The position numbers and the translations under genes were made by a program. From positions 67,501 to 102,500 of the forward strand of contig JACVTC010000062.1 in NCBI GenBank assembly GCA_016946835.1: a stretch of 35,000 nucleotides of DNA. Reading direction: 5' to 3'. Source of the stretch: Neocallimastix lanati (nom. inval.). Its lineage: Eukaryota > Neocallimastigomycota > Neocallimastigomycetes > Neocallimastigales > Neocallimastigaceae. The notes under the pieces were generated by a model. It had not been told where the DNA came from. It worked only from the letters and a program-made list of their open reading frames with translations, and made no database searches. The stretch's first letter is position 1. The number at the start of each line of letters is the position of its first letter. Shown here piece by piece: positions 23,737-33,836 of this stretch.

Positions 23737-24249
23737 GATAAAAAAAAAAAAAAAAAAAATAAACAATAAAAAGGTTTAAAATTTTTTGATCTATTTTTTC
23801 TATATAAATAAATATTTTTTTTTTTTTTAAATTATAAAAAAAAAAAAAAAAATTAAAGATCTATTATACTATATCAAATTTTAATATATTTATATTCTTC
23901 TAAGTTAGAACAATGCAAATTAAATAATATATATATATATATATATAATAATAAATTACTATTATAATTATTATTTTTTAATAATTATAAATATTTTTAA
24001 TAATTTAAATCAAGAGCTTAATTTTATTATAAAATAAAATATTTTATAATAATGAAAAAGAAAGCTATTCATTATAATTATATTATTATATTATATGAAT
24101 ATATATATTATTCCTTGTAAAAAGAAAAAAAAATTTTTTTTTTCTTTTTTTTAATTTGCTTTTAATACGTATAATATATTAAAATATATTATTTATTATT
24201 TATCATACTGTATGATATTCACATTAAGTAACATTAATTATGACTTAAT
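23217..24249. other. Intergenic, no gene recognised; longest T-run in the window
   Basis: Nearly pure A/T, with T45 at 23686-23730 and many smaller A/T runs. It separates the LINE block from the 3' end of the GH114 gene and should hold that gene's 3' UTR. No polyadenylation site can be singled out among many AATAAA-like strings. Confidence 0.6.
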
Positions 24250-26035
24250 TCAGTTTTTGTAAATTTTTACTATCTTTAAAATAATAGTCTTTCTCTTATT
24301 ATTAACTGTAGTAACTGTAGTTTTTGTGGAGGTGACAGTTCTTCTTGTTTTTTTAGTACTTGACTTTTTAGTAGATGACTTTTTAGTAGTTGTCTTCTTT
24401 GTAGTTGTCTTCTTTGTTGTCTTTTTAGTAGAACTTTTTCTTTTTGTAGAGCTTGTTTTTTTAGTAGTTCTTCTTCTAGTAGTAATTGTCTTTATAGTAA
24501 CTCTTCTTGAAGTAGTTGTTTTTCTTGTACTACTTTTTCTAGTAGTAGTTGACTTTTTAGTAGTAGTTGGCTTCTTAGTAGTAGATGACTTTTTAGTGGT
24601 AGTTGACTTCTTCGTGGTAGATGACTTTTTAGTGGTAGTTGTCTTTTTAGTGGTAGTTTTCTTTTTAGTGGTAGTTGACCTTTTAGGTTCAATTTCACGA
24701 GCACTACTATCCATAGCTGGGATAGAACCTTTGGTACTAGACTTTGAACCAGTATCACAATTAAAGTTAAAACCTGGTTCTTCTAAGTTATCATTATTAT
24801 TGAAAGTACAGGTATAACCGAAACTTTTCATTTCTCTAATCATAGTACTACGTTGTTCATCAAAACTACCATAATCTCCATAATGAATAGTGAAAACAGC
24901 CTTTCCCTTCTTTGGGAAGCTTTCATACTTAGCACAAACATTTCTAGACATAGAACAACTTTCAACAACAGCAAAATCAAATTTATCAACTAAAGAAGGA
25001 GCAAGATCAGCAACATTCTTTAAACCAATAGAAATACCTAAATCATGAGCCATTTCAGATAAAGTTATAGCAAAGTTATAGGCATCTTCCTTGGTTAATG
25101 GATCGTCCCAACGTTCAGTTACAATCTTATGATTGTAAGCACCTAAACAATCTACTTCAAGAGCATCACAATTCTTATCGATAGCAATCTTCATACGATT
25201 TCTAATTAAGGGTTTAATTTCGGGCATACGATAGTCAAGCCATAATTCATCCCATTCTGTGAAAGCATTTTTATCTTTAATTAAACCCTTAACAGCATAA
25301 TAGTCATCAATATCATCACGATGCTTTTCAATGGTACCACCAGAGAAATAACAAACTACTTTCTTTCCTTTATTATGAAGTTTATCAATAAGTTCCTTTT
25401 TTTTTTGAAAGTCAATAGTAATGACTTCTTCAGTACGAGACAAACTATATTAAAATAAAATAATAATAATAATCAGTTATTAGTTACAATCAAATATTAT
25501 CTTTATTATTTCTTTAAAAATAAGAAAGAAAAAGTAAAAGAAAAAAATTATACATATTATTATTATTTATTTTATATTTTTTATATTAATAATAATTTTT
25601 TTTTTTGAATAATTGTTTGTTATCAAAATATTTATATATAATATACTTTTTGTATTTATCTTCCAAACATAAAATTTATTTATTGTTATGAATTTAAAAT
25701 TAACAATGTTATTTAAAGTAATTTATTTTATATTAACTAAATTTAAAATATTTAATTTGAAAAGTAAAAGATAAATTTATGTACATATATATTATATATA
25801 GAATTTTTATTTTTAATTTCATTTTTATTTTATTTTATTTATTCTTAGTATATTTTTATTTTTATTTTATTCTTCTTATTTTTTTTTTTTTTTTTTTTTG
25901 AAATTTTCATACATACATCACATCATCTTTATGAGCAATAGAATAACTCCAAGTTAATCCAGGTTTTGGAACCCATCTAGATTGAACGCTATTAACTAAT
26001 AATAAAGCACTGAAAACTGAAAATATTAATCTCAT
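24250..26035 (-). CDS. Secreted GH114 glycoside hydrolase (endo-alpha-1,4-polygalactosaminidase family), two exons
   Basis: Exon 1 is 26035-25917 and exon 2 is 25444-24250. The intron has donor GTATGT and acceptor AATATAG, and joins KDDV to ILSRTEEV in frame, giving about 437 residues. MRLIFSVFSALLLVNSVQS is a clear signal peptide, followed by WVPKPGLTWSYS, the opening GH114 motif. The TIM-barrel continues with VVCYFSGGTIE, a region around DALEVDCLGAYN (Asp138), GLKNV and FAVVESCSM (Glu201). These Asp and Glu positions correspond to the acidic pair proposed as catalytic in Aspergillus Ega3; that mapping is from memory of the family. Residues from about 293 on form a Lys/Thr/Ser repeat tail (TTTKK, STTKK), a probable extracellular linker or wall-contact region. 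No dockerin or carbohydrate-binding module is seen. Family members cleave galactosamine-containing polymers. Confidence 0.9.
25445..25916 (-). other. Intron of the GH114 gene
   Basis: 472 bp, GTATGT...ATATAG, AT-rich with a T-run next to the donor side. It separates the signal-peptide exon from the catalytic exon. Splicing at these sites is the only choice seen that keeps the GH114 frame and motif spacing. Confidence 0.8.
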
Positions 26036-27180
26036 TTTTTTTTTTTTCTTTTTTAATGAAACAATAATCTAAAATTTATTCTTTATGAAATTAAAAAAAG
26101 AAAATTATAATAATAACAACTTTTTATTCTACTTAAAATATAAAATAATATTATATAAATAATATCTAAAATATATAATTTACTTTTCAAAAATAAAATC
26201 TATTTTATTAAAATTAATAACTTTTAATAAAATAAATCTATTTCTGAATAAGTAGGAAAAAAAAAAGAAAAAAAAAATTAAATATTAAAAATTATTATAT
26301 AAATTTCGATTCTTTTATCTCTCTTTTATACTTTAATTTTATTTTTTTGTATTTATTTTTGTAATTTTTAATTTTTTTTTGTAATTTTTTTTTATGATTT
26401 CATTAATAATCTTTTTTTTTTTTTTTTTTATATTAAATGATAAAATTTAATTTATTTTAATCACACAAAATATTAAATAAATAAATAAATATTAGATAAA
26501 TAAATAAATAAATATTAGATAAATAAATAAATAATAAATAATAAATAATAAATAAATAAATCAAAAGTTAAATTAATATTAATTATTTAATATTTATTTA
26601 TTTAATATTTATTTATATATATTTTAAATATCTATTTATTCTAATCAATAAATTTTTTTTATATTATTTATTGATTATATATCTATTTCATATTTATTAT
26701 TTATTATATAGCATATTAATGTATTATATCTGTCAATTTATTTCATTTATATTTATATTTATGTATTATCTATCTATTTATATTTATATTTATTTTAATT
26801 ATTATATATCTATTATGCATTATTTATTTATTATTTATTTTTATATTTATATTTATTTATTATATATTTATATTTATTTATATTCGAGTATTTTGTTTTG
26901 TATTTGGATTTAGTTTTATTAATTTTCCATTTATGTTTTGTATTATCAAATAAATTCTATTTCATTCATTTATTTATTTTATATTTTATTCAATTTCTAT
27001 TATATATTATAATATATATTAATATACTAATATATTTTAAGTATATTTTTATATATTTGTATACACTTTAATTTTTTATATATTTATTATATATTATATT
27101 TGATTTTATTATATTAAAATTATTAAACATATTTAAATTTTTTGAATACTTCAAATATTAAATATGAAATATGAAATAAA
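26036..27180. other. AT-rich upstream region of the GH114 gene, no gene recognised
   Basis: Low complexity with (AAAT)n at about 26475-26560. The 80-codon plus ORF at 26671-26913 is made only of Ile/Tyr/Leu/Phe codons from A/T repeats and is not considered a gene. The GH114 promoter probably lies in the first few hundred bases. Confidence 0.55.
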
Positions 27181-27183
27181 TAA

Positions 27184-27395
27184 TAAATAATAAATAATAA
27201 ATAATAAAAAGAGTATTTATTAATAAATAATAAATAATAAATAATAAAAAGAGTATTTATTAATAAATAATAAATAATAAATAATAAAAAGAGTATTTAT
27301 TAATAAATAAATAATAAATAATAAAAAGAGTACTTATTAATGAATAATAAATAATAAATAATAAAAACAGCATTTATTAATAAATAATAATAATC
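27184..27395 (-). repeat. Five ~40-bp palindrome-bearing repeat units (reverse orientation)
   Basis: Same family and orientation as 11516-11890: AAAAAGAGTATTTATTAATA with a 40-bp period. The last two units have point changes (GAGTACTTATTAATG, CAGCATTTATTAATA). Confidence 0.85.
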
Positions 27396-28260
27396 ATATT
27401 AATAATAAAAAAAAAAAAAGAAATATCAAATATAAATTAAATTAATAAATTAAATTTGATTAATTAATGATAAAATAAAATATTTTTTATTATTTTTATT
27501 ATTTTTTATATTTTTATTTTTATTTTTTTATCAAAAAATTGATCATCCATACATAAAAAAAAAGAAAAAAAAATTTTTTTGTTTATTTCAACATCATCAA
27601 ATAAAATAAAAAATTATAAATTAAAATTTATTGCTTTCTAACATAAAATTAAAATTTATGTAATAGAAATAGACCGTTTCTAACTTTATATAATAATATT
27701 TATTAGAAAAATTATAAAAGTATAATACTTATTAAATATTGATGATATCATGTGATACATATGAATAGAAATTTTCCTTATATGGAAAAAAAGAAAATAG
27801 AGAATAAATTTCAAATTACATAAAAAAATTATAATAAATAAAATTTTTATTCGATTAATCTTTTATAGTACCAAACTTTAAATATTATTATTTTATTGTT
27901 ATTTATTTTTTTGTTTATTTATTTATATACATCAGTTTATTTGTTTATTTATTATATATGCATTCATATATTTCTATTTCTATTTATAAATTAAACAGAG
28001 AATATATCAATATTAATTAGAATATATTCTATTCAATACAAAAAGAATAGCTACAATATCTAAATTACATTATATATACATATTATTCTGTAATATATTT
28101 CAATTACATTGTATATACGTATTAAATTGTATTCACAGATATATTATTAATAATTATTTATTTAATGAATAACTTGTTTTATATATTATGATAAATATTT
28201 ATAAAAAATTTTCCAATAATTATACAATTAATAATTTTTACAATTATACGACATTTAATT
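27396..28260. other. Intergenic, no gene recognised
   Basis: AT-rich DNA with scattered mixed patches at about 27660-27790 and 28020-28140. No ORF or RNA gene could be supported. Confidence 0.5.
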
Positions 28261-28370
28261 ATTCAATTATATATTTACTTATTATTTAATAATAAATATT
28301 CTTTTATTATTAATATTATTTATTATTATGTATTATTCAATTATTTATTAATAAATACTCGATTTTATTA

Positions 28371-29218
28371 TTATTTATTATTTATTATTTATTATTTATT
28401 ATATATTATTTATTATTTATTATTGAATTATTTATTATTTATTATTTATTATTTATTATTTATTATTTATTATTTATTATTTATTATTATTTATTTATTA
28501 TTTATTATTTATTATTTATTATTTATTATTTATTATTTATTATTTATTATTTATTATTTATTATTTATTATTTATTATTTATTATTTATTATTTATTATT
28601 TATTATTTATTATTTATTATTTATTATTTATTATTTATTATTTATTATTTATTATTTATTATTTATTATTTATTATTTATTATTTATTATTTATTATTTA
28701 TTATTTATTATTTATTATTATTTATTATTTATTATTTATTATTTATTATTTATTATTTATTATTTATTATTTATTATTTATTATTTATTATTTATTATTT
28801 ATTATTTATTATTTATTATTTATTATTTATTATTTATTATTTATTATTTATTATTTATTATTTATTATTTATTATTTATTATTTATTATTTATTATTTAT
28901 TATTTATTATTTATTATTATTATTTATTATTTATTATTTATTATTTATTATTTATTATTTATTATTTATTATTTATTATTTATTATTTATTATTTATTAT
29001 TTATTATTTATTATTTAATTATTTATTATTTATTATTTATTATTTATTATTTATTATTTATTATTTATTATTTATTATTTATTATTTATTATTTATTATT
29101 TATTATTTATTATTTAATTATTTATTATTTATTATTTATTATTTATTATTTATTATTTATTATTTATTATTTAATTATTTATTATTTATTATTTATTATT
29201 TATTATTGAATTATTTAT
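28371..29218 (+). repeat. Heptanucleotide (ATTTATT)n array of about 850 bp
   Basis: More than 100 near-perfect 7-bp units with rare one- to three-base changes. Because 7 is not a multiple of 3, the plus strand reads as an open periodic frame (YYLLFII) of 278 codons, which is an artefact. Two degenerate palindrome-bearing units precede it at about 28280-28370, and the heptamer is itself the filler step of that 40-bp unit. Confidence 0.95.
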
Positions 29219-29239
29219 TATATATTATTTATTATTCCA

Positions 29240-29654
29240 TTAGTTATTATTTATATTAATGAATAAATGAATAAATAAATAAAAGTAAACTTAATTTAAT
29301 ATATTAAATTAATTATGAAGATGAAGATAATAGCAAGAAATACCAAATAATAAAAAAATAATTAAAAATAATAAAAATTACCAAATGATAAGTAGGAAAA
29401 AAAAAAAAAAAAAAAAAAAAGTAAAAAAATAAAAAGTAAAGAATAAAAAGTAAAAAAATATGAAGTAAGAAGTAAAAAGTAAAAAAGTAAAATTTTAAGG
29501 GAAATGAATTAATAATAAAATAGTTAATAATTAAATGTTCAGTATACAATAAAATAATAAAAAATGTACAAAGAAAAAAAAAAAGTTAATATTTATTAAA
29601 ATAATAATAAAATAAAAAATAAAATTTTTTTCTTTTTATTCAAAAATTTATTTT

Positions 29655-29687
<33 letters not shown>

Positions 29688-30755
29688 ATTTATTTTAAGT
29701 TTGATATGCGCCAAAAGTAGGAAAAGTATAAAAGTATAAAAGCATTAAAGGTAGAATAAAAAAAAAAAAAAAGTTAAATAATATAAAATATAATTAAATA
29801 AAAGTAAAAAGTATATTTATAAGAAAATAAAAAATAAAATAAAATAAAAATAGAAAATGTATTTTAATTTTTTTATTATTTCTTTTTAAAAGTTAAAAAA
29901 AAAATTTTTTTTATGTTTTTCCTTTAAGTTTCAACAAAAATAAAATTGAACTAAAAAAAAATAACAATACAAAAAAATAAAAATAAAAATAAAAATAAAA
30001 ATTACAATAAAAATAATTAATCGATAAATAAATAAATAAATTCAAATAAAATGAATAAGTTAATATTCATTTCTAATATTTATTTATTTCATTCATAGTT
30101 TCCCCAAGAGTTAACCAAAAAGTATTGGATGATGACCAAAAATTTTTGCTTTAATTAAAAAATAAAAATAAAAAAATTTTCTTTTTTTTTGGTTTATGTA
30201 ATTTTTTAATTAAAGGTTGATCTTAATGAATTTGCTTAAATAAATGAAAAATTCAAATAAAATTTTTATTAACTCTTTTATAAAAAACTTTAATAAAAAC
30301 AAAAAAAAAAAAAAAACAATTAGGACTAGTATGTATATAATACACTTTTTTTTATTTTTTTTTTATAAAGGTTGATCTTAATGAATTGATAAAAAATTTT
30401 TTTTTTTTACTTTGGGAATAGTTAATGCTTGCTAAACGTAAAGGAATATTTGGATTATTATAAAATGAATATTAAAAGGATAACTTATAACTACTATAGA
30501 AAAATAAATAAATATTAATGTAAATAAATAAATATTAATATAAATAAATAAACATAAAATACAAATAAAAATAAAAGTAAAACTGAAAATTGTTGCATAA
30601 ATAATAAATAATAAAATATTAAATATTAAATATTAAATATAAAAAAATTAAAAAAAATACAGAAATTTAAAATATAAAAATATTAAAATATGAAAATTGT
30701 ATTTGAGTTTCATCATCATCTTTAATTATTATATTCCATATATTTTATATATATA
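29240..30755. other. Intergenic, no gene recognised; 22-bp direct repeat
   Basis: AT-rich with A- and T-runs at about 29397-29420 and 29660-29684. An exact 22-bp direct repeat starting TAAAGGTTGATCTTAATGAA lies at 30211-30232 and 30366-30387. Small mixed patches occur at about 29697-29740 and 30098-30150. The ORF at 29313-29549 on the minus strand is homopolymer-driven and not accepted. Confidence 0.55.
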
Positions 30756-30756
30756 T

Positions 30757-30970
30757 CTATTTATAATGTAAATAGTTTATATTTTATATATTTATAATGT
30801 AAATAGTTTATATTTTATATATATATATCATATTTATAATGTAAATAGTTTATATTTTATATATATCATATTTATAATGTAAATAGTTTATATTTTATAT
30901 ATATCATATTTATAATGTAAATAGTTTATATTTTATATATATCATATTTATAATGTAAATAGTTTATGTA
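30757..30970. repeat. Six copies of a ~38-bp tandem repeat
   Basis: ATAATGTAAATAGTTTAT starts at 30763, 30794, 30836, 30874, 30912 and 30950; the last four copies keep an exact 38-bp period. Decayed TATAATGTA pieces continue to about 31110. Confidence 0.9.
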
Positions 30971-30999
30971 TATAATATTTATAATGTATATATTTTATA

Positions 31000-31885
31000 T
31001 AAATCATATAATGTAAATATTTTATGTATATCATATCATATAAATATTTTATATAAATAATAGTTATAATGTATATATATAATATTTATAATGTATATAT
31101 TTATAAATGTATATCATATTTATATTATAATATTTATAATATTTATTCAATATATATATAATTTATTATATATGTTACATATATATTTGATATATATTTA
31201 TTGTATATCGTATAGAATAGTTATTACATATATTATATGTTTTCTAATATATTTTAATATATAATATAAAATATTAATTGTTAATATATTTTGAATATTA
31301 ATTGTTAATATATTTTGATATTTAATATAAAATATACTTAGTATATTTTGATATTTAATATAAAATGTTAATTGCTAACATCATTTTTTATATATAGAAA
31401 GAATTGTTTGTTTTTGTTAGATTGTCAACAAACAATGATTGTATAATTTTTGGATTTGTTACTATTGTTCATTTCGTTTTTTTTTTTTTTTTTTTTAATC
31501 CTATTTATACATATATAGAAATTATTCATGGGCCATAAAAAATAAATGAATGAATATATAACAAATAAATAATTTTATATTTTTTTTTTTGAAAAAACCT
31601 AATAAATCTTAAATGAGTAAATATAAAAATGAATGAATGAAAATAAATAAAATTAAATAACTTTATTTAATATTATATGAAGTGGCAATAAAATATATTA
31701 CAATATAAATAAATTGAATTACATTATATATTTAATTTTATTTAATATATATTATTTATTATTATTATTTATTATTCAATTATTTATTATATATTTATTT
31801 ATTATTTATTTATTATTTATTATTTATTACTTATTATTCAATTATTTATTTATTTATTTATTATTTGTTTAATTAATACAAAATA
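31000..31885. other. Intergenic, no gene recognised; one 10-bp hairpin
   Basis: AT-rich with TAATATATTTTGATATTTAATA repeats at 31250-31380. ATTGTTTGTT at 31403-31412 and its reverse complement at 31427-31436 enclose a 14-base loop. ATTTATT-type sequence recurs at 31745-31865. Confidence 0.5.
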
Positions 31886-31889
31886 TTTC

Positions 31890-32150
31890 ACTAAAGAGAT
31901 CAATATTTAATTCTCTAATATGGTACTTAATAATCAACCACAATCTCTATTGAATTGTCACATCTCTTTAATGCACTCCGAAAGATTATTTTCTTAAGTT
32001 GAGTAGATTACCCTCACCCTCGAAAGGTCCTAATGCTAATGCTTTTTTGCTTAATTTAATAGAGAGACAGTGTAGATTCTATGTTCATATTAAAATGTTT
32101 TCTCCAGTTTGAACCATCATAAAATACGCCCTAGAAAGAAAGAATAAACC
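31890..32150 (-). pseudogene. Possible gag-like retroelement remnant
   Basis: On the minus strand, after a TTCTTTCTTTCTAG tract, VFYDGSNWRKHFNMNIESTL resembles the FDGSNYxxWK opening of copia Gag proteins. The frame then has stops, and further open pieces include STQLKKIIFRSALKRCDNS. Composition is clearly less AT-rich than the flanks. The resemblance rests on one short motif, so it is tentative. Confidence 0.3.
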
Positions 32151-32211
32151 AGGTATTTCGTTCATACAAAAAAAAAAAATATTGCTAATGACAAGTAGAT
32201 CTAAAGGAGAG

Positions 32212-32596
32212 TATAAAGAAAGCCAACACTTTGAAAGTTATGTACTTTTTAAGTACTGTTAAGTACTGAGTTTTCCGAAAGAGAAGAAGCTGAACTGGTG
32301 TACTTATTTTATCATTTAATTAATAAACTGTTTCCTGCCTGCTGAGAATTAGGAAACCTCAATAATGGGAGATTAGTCTATCTATTTTATTATTTATTAT
32401 TTATGAATGTATGAATTTATAATTCATATAGTAAATCTAATGATTTATTTTCCATATTCATTTTTATTTATAACAGTTTATTAATTAAATGATAAAATAA
32501 GTACACCAGTTCAGCTTTTCAGCTTTTCAGCTTCTTCTCTTCGGAAAACTCAGTACTTAACAGTACTTAACTTTCAAAGAGTTGACTTTCTTTATA
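32212..32596. repeat. Foldback element: ~120-bp inverted repeat arms around a 139-bp loop
   Basis: Arm 1 (32212-32332) and arm 2 (32472-32596) are reverse complements along their length, including the mixed sequence AAGTACACCAGTTCAGCTT and GGAAAACTCAGTACTTAAC. Arm 2 has two extra CAGCTTTT steps and lacks about ten bases present in arm 1. No protein is encoded. It could be a MITE-like element or two LTR fragments in opposite orientation. Confidence 0.85.
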
Positions 32597-32939
32597 ATTT
32601 CTGTACTTTCTTATTATTTATTCATTGATTTATTTATTATAATAGGAATTACAATAATTGGACATCCATTTTATTAATTATGATTATTTATTATGTATTA
32701 TTACATTATGTATTATTTATCATTAATTAATTATTTTATATTTAATATTTAATATTTAACATTTAATATTTATTTATTAATATATTAAGTTTGTTAATAG
32801 TCAGTTAATTGTGTTTAATAATTATATCAACTTTATTAATATGGTTTATAATTAAAATAACTAAAAGAATTACTGTTGTATAATTCTATACAATTTACAT
32901 GTATTTATATGAATAAATGTGGCTTATACATTTAATTTA

Positions 32940-33020
32940 ATATAATAAGTATCAATACATTTGACACTTATTTCATGGGTTTCACATATTCTAACATTCC
33001 CCTTCAAACCTTGTTATTCT
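32940..33020 (-). other. Polypurine-tract / LTR-start-like junction (minus strand)
   Basis: The minus strand reads GGTTTGAAGGGGAA followed by TGTTAGAATATGTGAAACCC. A purine tract directly before TGTTAGAATAT-type sequence is the usual 3' LTR border of copia elements. A second purine tract, TTTGAGGGGGAA, is at about 33984-33995. No matching LTR copy was found in the window. Confidence 0.3.
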
Positions 33021-33805
33021 GAAAGAATAATTTTGCTGATGAATATGTGTACTAAACTATTTCTTACTATTAACTAATGTAACATGCCATAATTTAATTT
33101 TCATTAATTTGAAATTTTATATACTTAAACTTTATATATCAGTTTAATTCATTCTAACAACTAGATTATTACCCCATTATTATATGACTTTTTTTTTTTT
33201 TGGTTAAATATCTTTAAACCTTTACATTTTATTATGAGTAAAAAAAAAAAACTTTTATATTCAAGTTTTTATTTTGATAAATGGATTGGTTACACAGTTT
33301 TGTACCATCCTATTATTTTATTTTAGCAAACTCAATGAAATTCATGCCTTTATTACAGTGACAACACATGGTTTACCTATTAGGTTTTTTTTATATTCTT
33401 AACAACACATGATTTAACTCTTATGGTTTTTACGTCCTTTTTATATATTGACAATTTTTATGGTTAACAATTTATTGTTTTTACGTCATATTTTACTTGT
33501 TAACTTGAATAATTTTATAAAAAATAATTTAATATTTAATAGTGGCTTGTTTATCAATTAACAATTTAAATCATTGTTAAAAATGTCTCAAAATTATTTA
33601 GCATATCCAATTTATCAATTAACATTTGATAAACTTAGTTAAATTTTTTTTTTTTTTTTTTTTTTTATAGCTGTTTAGTATTTGTTTTCCATTAAATCTT
33701 TTTACTTTATTATTGTGTAAATGTATTGTTGTTTATCCTAATAGGCTTGAATGATTGAGATTGTTTTGTTTATATTTCCTAGTATGTCTATCGTGTATTG
33801 AATTT

Positions 33806-33836
<31 letters not shown>

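Noticed and set aside
24326-24817. 163-codon Val/Leu-rich plus-strand ORF resembling a membrane protein
   Set aside because: It is antisense to the Lys/Thr repeat tail of the GH114 gene; the hydrophobicity follows from complementing AAG and ACT codons.
28371-29218. CRISPR-like regular array
   Set aside because: Units are 7 bp with no spacers, and the genome is eukaryotic; simple tandem repeat.
28423-29259. 278-codon periodic ORF (YYLLFII)
   Set aside because: Produced by the 7-bp array, which is open in several frames; no initiation context or non-repeat sequence.
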